Made by a program: the position numbers and the translations under genes. A DNA stretch of 64,000 nucleotides from Bryoerythrophyllum caledonicum (Eukaryota > Streptophyta > Bryopsida > Pottiales > Pottiaceae): contig OZ020515.1 in NCBI GenBank assembly GCA_963971425.1, forward strand, positions 15,268,291 to 15,332,290. The letters run 5' to 3'. The notes under the pieces are model-generated. The model had not been told where the DNA came from. It did no database searches and saw nothing but the letters and a program-made list of their open reading frames with translations. Shown piece by piece: positions 38,372 to 49,887 of the stretch (position 1 is the stretch's first letter; every line of letters begins with the position of its first letter).

Positions 38372-41300
38372 CTACTCCATAGAATTTAGGGCTGCTTGCA
38401 AACGGTCGTCATCGATAGCTTCGGTTTGCATTGCAATATATTGTAAGATGTGAGCCTTTGCCGATCGAAGAATGCGAATCCTGCTTTCAACCTGCACTCT
38501 AAATACATTGCGCTTTCTCCACCCGCTGGCCCCGGACATGGTTCTTTCCGGTGTATCTAGCCATGAAAAAATGCATGCATCTTTCTCTACCCAACTATGG
38601 CTCTCCCCAGATGGCTCCCAGAATGAATCCATGCAATTTGCATACCGCTGTGCAGAAGACCCATGTCCATCAGCAACCCCCCTTTGAATGATGGGCCAAT
38701 ACCAACAAACCTTAATCTTAAGTCTCCATCGGTTTTTTCCTTCCTCAATCATTTTCCCCACATAGAATGGTACACCGCCTTCTATCTCTGCTCGATCAAC
38801 ACTCAAGGCTACAAACTGTCCACAACGGATATCAGATTGTAGATTAAATGGTGGAAATGGATCGCGATTACCTTCATACATTGCTCCTTCTTCGGCGCGT
38901 TCCTCAACATAGTTGCGCTCTGTTTGTTGTGCCCTACGCACTGCTTGATTAGAGGGTCTTTCTCTACGAGGACCAAAGTATCCTCGAGCCTCGGCATTTG
39001 GAAGCATGGCCACTACCTGCTCTACGACATTTACCTCACGATTTTCTTCACTTGCACCATCCATTACATCCAAAGATGCACTCCCTGTAGGTCCGGTGTT
39101 GGAGAACTCTGAAGGCCAAAATGGTGAGGTACGATGCTCATTGCTACGATCTTTGTGTGGAAATTGAGCTAAATAGAGTTTCAATCTTTCAGCCTCTACT
39201 TTTGCCTCACGATTCTTGTCCTCATGCTGCAACCTTTGAATGCACCTTTGTTTATATGCAATGAAGTCATCCAACGCCTTCAACTCCCGTTCGTCCGCTG
39301 CAAATACTTCCGCAAACGGTGGTCGCTCATCCCTATTTGGCAACGACCTCAAAGTTTTCGTCCCTGCCTCCGGTCCCCATGGATCCTTGCAATAATGCTT
39401 GTATTGTACTAGAACCTCACGAGTCCCTTCTCGATTGTCCATATAGAATCGCATGTGGTGCGGAAATGTTATGCCCACCAATGAATCTTGACCTGTCAGT
39501 AAGTGAGGGATTATGAACAATTTCCAATCCCATACATTCTCTAGCAGCCGAGCGCTAACAAATGCCTCCATAGGAGATGTTCCTCGTTCTATAAGACTAA
39601 TCATTTCCTTCAACGAGTCCACGTCCGACCTCTTCAATGTATTTGATATACAACTAAAACGTTGATCAATATCTTCGTGGGTATGGCCCACTATAAGAAA
39701 AGATAGTTCCACCTCCTGAAAAAACCCCAATCCCACCAATGTAGCACGTAGAGCAAACATATAAATGTTTTTGTTCTCACGGGTGCAGTTGTCGCCCTGA
39801 ATTCGTAGTGTTGGTGGCAAAAAGCCCCTCCTCCGCAGTACATCTCCAATCACGTACAACAATGTACTCACGACTTGATTGCTATCGTGTTTGTGGTGAG
39901 TCCCAAACCACACGTCGCAATATAAACCAATCCCATGTACAAGAGCACCACACAGATGGGTCTTCACAAACCGGTGCTCAATGTTCTTCACAGTCTGATG
40001 CATCCTCGGTACCATGGTCGTGTTTTGATCCATGCCATCCACTATGATGCACATGTACAACTCAGGGCTAATATAACACGACCTCTTGAATATCCAATAA
40101 TGCCTACGTTCTTCCATCTGGTTGAGCAGATGCAACATAAACAACTCTTTTATCTTTATCCTTGCATCTGCATTGGTGGTTCCCTCCATGGCACATTTAT
40201 ATTCCCAACAATGATAACACTTCGAGAATCTCGAGAATGGAGGTACCTGAACGTGGGGATATTTGATGCGCCACATCCTCCGGAACGAACTCATAGAAAT
40301 AGTTTCTCCATTACAAATTCTCTTGACCTCCTCATTCACCTAATTGAATACATCAAATTTGGCTGTATTCATAGGAAGGAGAATGAGAGGCACCACTTCG
40401 TTGTCACTCTTACGGCGAATACAACGATGAGGTTGAGGACAACCAGCTTCATCGACAAACGATTTAAAACAAGCCTCTGCCGCAGACATTCTAGTGCTCT
40501 CTCTAATCGGATCTGAAAGGGTATTGCCGTGAATCGATGTCACTCTCCTATATATTAGAGAGTCCTTCTTCAATTGCTTAAAGCGCCTCTATGAATATCC
40601 AACCCCAAGAGCGTAGCAAGCATTGCAAACTTCTTTCCCATCTAACTTTGTTACAAACTTGTCTCGACGAGTTCCTTCCGTCCTTGTGTAAAAAGAAAGC
40701 AGCATCTGTCTCATCCACGTACTCCGTACTGAAAACTCGTTACCCCATGCATTATATCGCATGTCCAATAGATACCTTGCTGGAACGTCTCTCAAACAAT
40801 TGCGTTTGCATCCTCCTTGTGCCATTGCAATTTGCACGCTTCTAAGCGATACCTTAGATGGTGCAGCTTCTGTCAATGATGGCTCCCTTGAATCTCTCCT
40901 TCTCCTATTTTGCATTGAATATGGACGACGTGCTGGTCTAACATAAGCAAATCCATCTACATGGGGCAAATCTTGGATATTTGAGAGAGTAGATTGAGAA
41001 AACGGCAAATTTTCATCTATGGCGTTTGAAGCATGACTACTGCGTCGAGACCTTTGGGTGGATCCCGGTGTATTGGTGAACTCAGGAAAATCAAATTCTG
41101 GGGCCATCACTTCTGTAGGCGCTATCTGTGATCCAATGTCACCATGGACACTTGTGATATCAGGTTCTACAGCCACTACACGTAGCAAAGATCGATGTCA
41201 ACGAATGATCAAGCCCACACACATGCCAAGGCGTTCTCCTACAATCTCTTCGGTCCAATGCAATGCATCATCTACCCTAGTGATACGCACTGCCACCTCG

Positions 41301-43165
41301 AATGGAAACAACTTCGACCCATTCAATTCCATGCCACTTTTAAATGCATGCTCCCTAGTTGCTAAGCCCACCACATCTCCTCTTTCTGAAAGCAATTCTA
41401 CTGCCCTTTCCAATTCAGAAGTCATAATCCCAACAGATCTCTGTTGGATTTGCCTTGCACGTGCTGCTCGTATTAATCGGGCCCCCACAGAGCTATTAGA
41501 AGGCATATTGTCCCTTTCGATGTGTGGCCGTATCAAAGGAGTCTCAATCGTGCGGCTCTCTATTATCACTATTGAAAAAATAGGAACATTATGGCTGCAC
41601 ATTAGTTAAAATATATGTACTAGTTGTTAACCTTCAAAGCACCATTCATGTGATAAAAGATATGTTTCTAAACACATATTTACTGTATAAAATATGATGA
41701 TGATATTGGACCTTTTGATAAAAGTGCTTTGAAATGAAAAAATTAAGAATTTTTAGAACATGAACTCCTTGCACGGAGTCTTTAACCCTAAAGGTACAAT
41801 GATAGTGTTACACCAAAAACACTTCTAAATTGTTGGATTTCACTGCAACAAAGAAAAAAGGAAACAAAAACTTTTATTTCTAGTTTTGACCGTAGGATCT
41901 CAATTAAGATTTGTTGAGTAATATGTAAACAAATTTTCATAAACTTTGACCAGACGGATTGAAAGATTATAGTGTTTGAAGTGAAGCATATGGTTCATTT
42001 TCTTCCCTGCGTGCAGTGGATCAACAGACTTTGACTTTACTTGGTATCTAATTTTTGCACTACACAAAGTCTAATTCTACAACCATCTTGTCAAGCATGA
42101 TGTTGTTTCCTTGTACACCAATTTTTAGAAGTAGAGAACGGGTGTAGCATATTCAAAACAACTGTGCAAGGAGTGGAAGTTTGGAATTTGTTAAATCACA
42201 CTGTAAATTTTTGTGAACATAATATGTTTTAGATTGGTAATCCAAATGGTCAATAAGAAGGTTTACACCACATATTGTTGTAGAAAAAATAAAAAGTGAA
42301 AAATGAAAAGATGTCTAGGTTTTAATTTGAAAACAAGAAGTTTTTTTAGTACCTTGCCCAACAATGAGTGACACTGTGTGAAAATGTTTGACTTAGGTTG
42401 ATATGTTATTTATCACTAAAGACAAGAACTTATTTTGACAACATCAAGGAAAATAATATTACTTGCGAGTACTGAAAATCTCACATTCAACAGAGTATTC
42501 TAGCAAAACTTTTTGGACGTGCCCGACTTGCCCGCTCTCCCCATTTGAAATTCAAAACCCTAAAACTTTTTGATCAAATGTCCAATTTAGGTAAAAATTG
42601 TTTTCCGACTAAAGTCTTGGTAATGTCTTTCTATAGTAAAATTTTCAAAGAGGAATGTTGGAAATTGACACCGTAGGAACCTGATCGAACTTTCAAGAAG
42701 CCCATTTTTGTCACTTTATCCTTTAGGGGTTAAATATGCTACACCTCTTTTGCATCCCTAAACATTGGTATAAAATAGAACTAAAATCATTTTTGACATG
42801 ATGATAATGAATCTACGTCATGTTTGATGCAATCTTTTGAATCTATGTAAACTAAAACGAAGGGAATCCACTGAACCTAGGGAAGAAAATGAACCACGTT
42901 GTCTACTTGCTATTACTGACACCATTGGATCTTGTTACAATCGCTAATAAAAAAAAAAGTTTGTACATCCACATAAAATTTATTCTACAAACAACATAGT
43001 ATAGAAGACCAATCAACAATCAATCTTAAACTTGTATAAAAATAAATGTTTACCTCAAAATATGTTGCAGGTGTTAGTGGTACACGCACTGGTGCTTGAT
43101 GGCGTTCAGCATTAAATCACCATTTCGTCCTTGTTGAACATGTTTTTCAAGCCTTTCCACTTTAC
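38372..43165 (-). pseudogene. DUF7869-type DDE-like transposase candidate (copy 1)
   Basis: The main exon (41594-38372) is one reading frame of about 1074 codons broken only by TGA at 41198-41200 and TAG at 40589-40591 and 40340-40342. An upstream exon, 43165-43054, fits in phase (2+108+2 nt) with donor GAG|GTAAAC and acceptor TGTGCAG; it holds one TAA. The N-terminal part has a Cys-containing GCKRNCLRDVPARYLLD block and EVCNACYALG. The core has VDGMDQNTT, IQGDNCTRENKN and LIVGHTHEDIDQRFS, the signature of DUF7869 proteins. Their spaced Asp, Asp and His/Glu-Asp residues suggest an RNase H-like DDE nuclease. The C-terminal 240 residues are preserved in two other copies. Role in transposition is inferred from its place between terminal repeats, not shown. 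It is pseudogenised as read. Confidence 0.8.
41782..42733 (+). mobile_element. piggyBac-like MITE nested in copy 1
   Basis: 952 bp bounded by TTAACCCTAAAGG and CCTTTAGGGGTTAA. It sits just upstream of the main DUF7869 exon, inside the intron inferred there. The same element of the same length occupies the same place in copy 2, so insertion preceded duplication of the larger transposon. Confidence 0.75.
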
Positions 43166-43850
43166 CTGCAAAACATGCATAAAAATTATATGGTGAACTA
43201 TGTGATAAAAACTCCTAAATATCTTTGTATTACATATAGCTCAAAATATTAATATAATATGTAGAAAGTTTAAACATAAGGAGAAACAAAGCAAAATGTC
43301 AAAAGTTCTAAAGTCAAACTTTGACTAATAAACTTGTTGCACAAGGTTCCAACATGAATATAAGGTTTGTATGCAAATCTAGAAGTCTCTTCTCTTCCCA
43401 TTTTCTAAGGTGAGCTCTCTTGCAATTGAAACCTGAAGGCCATGTGCATTTTTCTTCATTCGCTAATTTCTATCAACTTTGTGTGTACTGTATAGATTGA
43501 AGGACATTTGCACATTGAGGAGATTTTGGCGAATTTGGTAAGTTTCTAGCTTTGTTTCAATTCTGAAGATGAGGGAACTCCAGGGTTAGATTTGTGAGGA
43601 TTGAGGTCAGTTAGAGTTACGATAGTGAACAGTACCAATATAGGAGCACACAAATGAGGACATGAACTTGAGTACGATTAAAACTGCAAAATCAACAAAG
43701 GTTTCATGTTTACACAAGATAGCAGTCAACAACTAGAGAGTGCAGTTTTTGTATTACTGAAATACTGACTTAAAAACCACACAAAACTCAAGTCAAATGA
43801 GTAGCTTGTAGAATGGCACTAAATCCTGAGTATATCACATCAGCGCACTG

Positions 43851-43986
43851 CCTGAACCCTAGCCGCCGCAACTGAACCCTAGCCACCGCAACCAAACCCT
43901 AGCCGCCACAACAAAACCCTAGACGTAGCATCCAAACCCTAGCCGCCGCAATCTAACCCTAGCCGCCGCAACCAAATCCTAGCCGC
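43851..43986 (+). repeat. Telo-box tandem array, copy 1
   Basis: About seven tandem units of roughly 20 bp with the pattern CAACCAAACCCTAGCCGCCG. Each contains AAACCCTA, the plant telomere-type box also found in promoters of ribosomal and cell-cycle genes. It lies between the two divergent transposon genes. Confidence 0.85.
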
Positions 43987-44014
43987 CATTGCCATGGAGC
44001 TCGCGTAGACTGGA

Positions 44015-44032
44015 GGTGTGCGCGCGCACACC
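44015..44032. promoter_or_regulatory. GC-alternating palindrome, copy 1 left
   Basis: A perfect 18-nt palindrome built on GTGTGCGCGCGCACAC, an alternating purine-pyrimidine run of the kind that can adopt Z-DNA. Confidence 0.7.
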
Positions 44033-44313
44033 CCTAACTGCTGCTGCTCCTCCATCGACCACATCCAAAAATCCATACCCTGTGAAAAGCCATACCCTGT
44101 GAAGGTGCTTCTTGAACGTTGAACAGCCTCGCGCAACGTTGACAAAGAACCTTACGCGCGCAACTTCAAACTTTGCACAGCCTAGCGAAGGCGGAGAGCG
44201 ATTAGATGCGAGAAGATGGCGTGGGCCGCAAGCGCGCGCGATGGCGTTGTGCAAGTGTTGGGCGCCCCGCGCAAGTGTCGAGTGGCTCAGGCGTGGCCTG
44301 CCATCGCCCTGCC

Positions 44314-44513
44314 NNNNNNNNNNNNNNNNNNNNNNNNNNNNNNNNNNNNNNNNNNNNNNNNNNNNNNNNNNNNNNNNNNNNNNNNNNNNNNNNNNNNNNN
44401 NNNNNNNNNNNNNNNNNNNNNNNNNNNNNNNNNNNNNNNNNNNNNNNNNNNNNNNNNNNNNNNNNNNNNNNNNNNNNNNNNNNNNNNNNNNNNNNNNNNN
44501 NNNNNNNNNNNNN
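44314..44513. other. Assembly gap (200 N)
   Basis: Exactly 200 N, a usual placeholder for an unknown length. The aligned part of copy 2 (about 56900-57485) is a CpG-rich minisatellite followed by a pyrimidine-rich stretch, so the real missing sequence is probably about 500-600 bp and hard to sequence. Confidence 0.95.
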
Positions 44514-44541
44514 CACTCACAGCCTCCTCACAACTACTACC

Positions 44542-44565
44542 AGGGGTGTGCGCGCGCACACCCCT
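44542..44565. promoter_or_regulatory. 24-nt perfect palindrome, copy 1 right
   Basis: A perfect palindrome with core GTGTGCGCGCGCACAC and flanks AGGG/CCCT. The identical 24-mer occurs in copy 2 at 57517-57540. Confidence 0.75.
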
Positions 44566-44589
44566 CGTAGGACTACCAAAGGTGCAACA

Positions 44590-44735
44590 CATTGATACCC
44601 GTATTGATACCCTGATTTTGAAAACCCTAATTCGAAACCCTAAGTTGATACCCAAATAGATACCTTGTTGATAACCGGTTAAGGTGCCGAGGAAGTCATA
44701 CCCTGGTGGTGATACCTTCGATATTGATACCCCAA
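44590..44735 (+). repeat. GATACC motif cluster, copy 1
   Basis: GATACC or close variants recur about nine times, mixed with AAACCCTAA boxes, in 145 bp. The arrangement is conserved in copy 2 at 57567-57722, which suggests a binding-site cluster. Confidence 0.7.
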
Positions 44736-45083
44736 GTACCTTGGTCCAAATATGATGTAGAGAATATCTCAACGTAAAATCTACATAAATGCATGTTTTA
44801 GTGCAATTTGCAAGGAAAAAAACATTGAAGTTTTTTTGGTAGTTTTAACCATAGGATCTCAATAATGACTTATTAAGTAATATACTCACAAAATTTCATA
44901 AAGTTTCACCGCACGGATTGAAAGATTATAATGTTTGAAGTAGAGAAAAGGCTCATTTTCATCACTGCGTTTTATGGATCAGCAGACTTTGACCTCAATT
45001 GGTGTCCAATTTTGGCATTTCAAAGGGTCTCAATAAATTACCATAATGTTTAGCATGATGTTATTTTGCTATATACCAATTTT

Positions 45084-45797
45084 GAGAGGTAGACAAGAGG
45101 TGTAGCATATTCAAAAAAATTGTGCAATGAGTGGAGGTTCAATAATTCTCAAGTCACGTTATATTTTTTTGTGAACTCGATATTGTTTTAAATGAGAATC
45201 CAAATGGTCAATAAGAAGGTTTACATCACATAATGCCATAGGAAAAATCAAAAGTGAATCATACAAAGATCTCAAAGATTTATGTGGAAAGGTAGAAGTT
45301 ATTTTGGTACCTTGGCCGAAAATGTGTGACAATGTGTGAAAATAATTGACTCAAGGATTAATATGCTATTTCACCAAAGAACTAACAACATGCTTAACAC
45401 GAAGGTATTGGAATTAAATCTTGTGTAGAGCAAATTTTTTGAGAGGTAGACAAGGGGTGTAGCATATTCAAAAAAAATGGGCAATGAGTGGAGGTTCAAT
45501 AATTCAAAATTCACGTTATATTTTTTTGTGAACTCGATATTGTTTTAAATGAGAATCCAAATGGTCAATAAGAAGGTTTACATCACATAATGCCATAGAA
45601 AAAATCAAAAGTGAATCATACGAAGATCTCAAAGATTTATGTGGAAAGGTAGAAGTTATTTTGGTACCTTGGCCGAAAATGTGTGACAATGTGTGAAAAT
45701 AATTGACTCAAGGATTAATATGCTATTTCACCAAAGAACTAACATCATGCTTAACACAATGGTATTGGATTTAGATCTTCTGTAAAGCAAAAGTTTT
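45084..45797 (+). repeat. 357-bp direct tandem repeat, copy 1
   Basis: Units begin with GAGAGGTAGACAAG at 45084 and 45441, and a third, partial unit starts at 45798 just before the plus-strand gene. Identity between the units is very high. Copy 2 holds only one full unit (58062-58417). Confidence 0.85.
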
Positions 45798-45925
45798 GAG
45801 AGGTAAACAAGGGATGTTGCATGTTCAAAAAAATTGTGCAATGAGTGGTGGTTCAAAAATTCTTATTCCATACTAATAGCGACTATGGGTTTGTAATGAT
45901 ATACAGGTTTTTTGAGTGTTGCGTT

Positions 45926-48900
45926 ATGGCACCACTAAATATTGATAGAATTTGGGAAAGCCACGGCTGGTGGATTGCGGAAGTGGATGAGTCGAACGCC
46001 TTCTTGTGGGTGACGGATTATCCCTTTGAGTTGGGGAAGCGTACATCGGCATTGGGGAAGAGTTTTGGCAAAATCCAGGCAATCACTCTTCGACGTGATG
46101 ATATGGTATATATTACTTGCGCAGTAGGTCCTGGTCAATCGGAGGTGAAGACTTCACTTTCGAAGAAGTTGCTTCTTGCACCAGTCCCTTTGAATCTTCT
46201 TCAAAATCTAGGTCAGGTGAAATTCTTCAAATCATTGCAGACGTTTTGGTTGAACATCTCTCTTGCGGTACGTACTGCTAGACACATCAACGTCTTAGCC
46301 AGTTTAGCGTTATCACCGGAGATGGTGCTGAAGGCTAAGAGGATTATGGAGGAACATATTAGATATGAGGCATTTCGGGAGAGAGATCCATCACGTGCGA
46401 CAATTCAAGCCCCACCAGCGGAACCAGAAGATACAGAAGTTTATCGAATTCTTGCTGAGCCGTTGCAATTGGATTGGCGACCACTGGAGGGGGAGAGGGG
46501 AAGTGGAGGCCAACATCCCAGCACAACTTCTGAGGTACAGACAGTACCGAATCCTCCATTAACGAGTAGACGTCCTACGAAGAGGCCACGGCGTGTTGAT
46601 AGTGATTTAACTTCTGGTTCAAGAGAAGGCCCATCAAGTTTGGATCCAAGCGGGAGGAGGTTGAATGGGAGAAGTGGAAGATCAAGTGGCAGGGTTCCTA
46701 GGTCGGGGCTCAGGACGTCTGATGGTCATCGTAGGGCCCCTACATCTACACCGGGAGATTTAGCTGATTTATCAGCCATGGCGCAGGAGGAAGAAGATTT
46801 TCACAACCTTCTAGACAGTATTCCAGAGGATTTTGAAGACAATGCGGAGATACCACAGGATGTTCCAACTTCAATGTATTTAAAAGCACCAGTGCCCACA
46901 ACGGAGGAGATTGCAAAAGGATCAGTGTGGGGGAATTTTGTGTTTAAGGCACACATAGACCGCATTGTCTCTGTGGAGAATCCGGAAACGAACCACCGGG
47001 TTTTATCACAGAAGAGGGTCAGAGAAGTATTTAATCGCTTAAGAGACCCTGAATCCGCGACTCGGGTGAGTAGATTGGTACTTCGACCGATCAGATACAT
47101 CGTACATACTACCACCGATGATGGTGTCGTTGAGAAGGAGGAGCTGCCATTTCCGTTGGTAGGTACTGCACGAGAGTTTGAGCGCATATTCATTGCACAC
47201 GGGAGTGCTTCTACACATGGTGTTACGGGATCCCAGTATTCTTGGCTTCAAGATCATATCATTTGGGAATCGGTGGATGGGCAACACATAGTAGCAGCTT
47301 GTAAGTTTGCACAGCAGCAATGGAGAGATGGTACTATGCCTTTAAATGAGTATCTGGACACGTTTGAGCGGCGGGAGGCCTCTTTTGTGGTGTATGATGA
47401 TCGTCGCTTTTACATTGAGAAGTCTGCGCGGATCAACGTGGCGGAGTTCCAGCGACATTCATATTCTACCATAGAGGAGAATTTGAGGAAGATCCGTCAG
47501 ATTTGGGATCTGTACGGGAGGCCTGATAGCACACTACGCGCGGACAATGCACGCAGGGCTGTTGCTTTGGTGAGTGCGGCAAGTGCAATGCATAAGTTGC
47601 CCAAGGGGGATGGGGTTGTCACGGTGAAGAGGTTGGCCAAAAATATGGAGGATCTGACCAATCATGCATGGAATCCGAGCAATGACTGCTTCGAAGCTAT
47701 CATTCAAGTATGCAAGGACTACGAAGATGGCATTCTCTTTTACAACAAGGAGGAAGAGGACAAGTGGAAGGAAATGGCGAGGAAGAAAGAGCCGGATCCA
47801 AATGTGGACGTACGACCAACAAGAAATGAGATGACTTAGAATTGATTGAGGCCGTTAGGAAGGGTTCTGAATCCATATTATCTTCGGTTGGCAAAGTCTG
47901 CTGCAGCGAAGCCGGTGACGGAGGATGGAGTAAGACCTCGTCAAGCATACTACTTCGACGGTGTAAAAGACAAGAATCCACATCCTCGTACGATTGCCGG
48001 TGTTTGTGACCGATATCAGAGACGAGAAGCTGTGATCAATTCCATCCGTGGGTTGATGGTGGAGAACAAGGAAAGTACACCTGATTCCATGGAGGAGTTC
48101 TTTCGTATCCATGTAGGGAAGTATTTTCTGAGGAGTAACGCACAACTTGATATCTTTGGGAAGCTTTTGAATACTACCACGAAAAAAGCTTGGACTGCTC
48201 CTGTGCGGGGAAAGGTGTCTAAGTTGGAAGACATAGGCTACCTCATCCCTCCTTCAATCAGGTTTCATTATGGTGACATTGCAGTAGGGGGCGTGGATAC
48301 ATTGGACTGTCCGTGGATGTGGGAGGACATGCTACTGTTAATTGGGAATGACAGATGGAAGTCAAGAGGCCAGGCCAGAGCGACACAGAGAATCTTCTTC
48401 CGATTCGGTGTAGAAGAGGGTTATTCCGCACCGACTACATAGAGTTGGGGAAACCATGTTTGTGGGTGATTGATTGTCGACGTGGCGGTGGGAGGCATGG
48501 AGATGGTCATTGGGGAGACGCTCAGTTATCCGCAGCTTTTGCACAGTTGTCATTATGGATGGCAAATATTGAACGATGGAACGTCATCTTCTTGTTACCA
48601 GCGGCTGTGTATGCCAACGAAGACTTTTTCACGAGGTGAAGCTTCCAGAGGGATGTACTATGCGACGTGGATGCTGGGCTTTTGATCCCAACTCGGTTAA
48701 TCCCTATGCTGTTGATTTTGCAGAGAATGGGCGTTTGGAGCAAGTAGTACAACCGATTGGCGATGTTGTGATTTGTATGCAGCACCCTGTGGGTACATCT
48801 CCTGGCCCGAACTATGTTTCTGGAGACGTTCCACTTCCTCTCGTTTTCTTGGATCATTGGAGTGAGGTACGCCAACCCTCTGAAGTTGATTCACTTGAGA

Positions 48901-49887
48901 GATCTCCATCAGAGTTGGCAAGACTAGTGGGCTCTTATTTGCCCCGTGGTTGGGGTTTAGTGGCGTGTAACATATCTACGGCCATTCCCACAATCTTTGA
49001 AGGAGATTTCGAGGGATCTGAGGTTTTCATCATTGACGATTGTACAGACAGAGTTTCATTCCTGTACAATGAGTTGTCCGACAATTTCCAAAGACAACTG
49101 TTGGTCAGGACTGCTGGAACAAGTACTGGTTGCAACATCATACCTGAGACCGAAGAGGTGGTTGGTGGAGTGAGGAATGAAGACGACAATGAGGATGGAG
49201 GTGGTTTACATGAGAGATTGCCACGTTCAGGTACCACTGAAGATTTCTCATCTCGCAGTGGTTCAGACGCCCATGAAGATGGAGTGAACCAGTCTCCTCC
49301 AAGAGGGACGATTCCATCAACGCAGCGGGCGGTAGGAGATACATTAGGGGAGACATCTGCAACACCTACAAAGAGGATGCAAGATATCGGTGTAGTGGAT
49401 GTTGGTTTGACGGCAGGGGCAGGAGGGGGGCATACATTTGATGGTCCTAGGCTGGAGATGGAGGAAGAAGAATTGGATTCATTAGAATTTTTTCGGTGCA
49501 GAGGAGGATTCCATAGCCTTCGATGCCTTCTCAATCAGAGCCTGTATCGGAGACACAAGAGACGTTCGGAGGTACTCAGAGTGATACCGGACGAGGTTTG
49601 TCTTCCGTTCCAAGATCTAGCGTATCCGAGGACATCATTGCATTTCAGGGGCCTTCTCGTTAGAGCGAGAGATGTCCTTCAATCGAGAGGATGGCTTTTA
49701 CTACAATGATGATAGGGTAAAGCATACGCGGGAGGGTGTTCCTGGCAATTACCGATATGTTGAGTGTGCGTCCATTGGCATCGAAGGTGTGGGAGATCGT
49801 CCAGTGCAGGATTATGAACTGTCCGCTATGGTAGGTAGCGCCATTGGACACGTGGAGGGAGTCGTTCCGCCTGAAGATGAGCTCTGA
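45926..49887 (+). pseudogene. Unknown partner gene of the transposon (copy 1), broken
   Basis: The start ATG at 45926 (MAPLNIDRIWESHGWWIAEV) is conserved in copy 2. The first frame runs to a TAG at 47837-47839, is followed by TGA at 47843-47845, and then continues in the same frame to 48442. From there reading needs frame changes near 48420, 48640, 49500 and 49670 before the last stop at 49887. Parts seen are a basic nuclear-localisation-like stretch (RRPTKRPRRVDSD), an acidic Ser-rich linker, and a segment with VDGQHIVAA that resembles the ParB/Srx DGxHR motif. Near 48445-48640, PCLWVIDCRRGGG, a helix and WNVIFLLP look Rossmann-like, as in methyltransferases. I do not recognise the family. 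Divergent placement from the DUF7869 gene in two copies makes it a transposon gene. Its base composition is more GC-rich than its surroundings. Confidence 0.65.

Larger units (their letters stand above)
37801..49887. mobile_element. Large DNA transposon, copy 1 (DUF7869 type, two divergent genes)
   Basis: The left terminus at 37801 starts AACACGCAATTAAGCAATTA. Inside are a minus-strand DUF7869-type gene (38372-43165), about 4 kb of regulatory repeats with a 200-N gap, and a plus-strand unknown gene (45926-49887). The same order occurs in copy 2, whose both ends are visible. The right terminus of copy 1 was not found between 49888 and 52785, so the end given is the last coding base. Both genes carry stops, and the second also frameshifts. 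Confidence 0.75.

Noticed and set aside
43851..43986. True (interstitial) telomere
   Set aside because: AAACCCTA is embedded in 20-bp units, not in pure 7-bp tandem repeats.
44112..44772. Open frames across the N gap
   Set aside because: Their length is an artefact of N being read as open codons.
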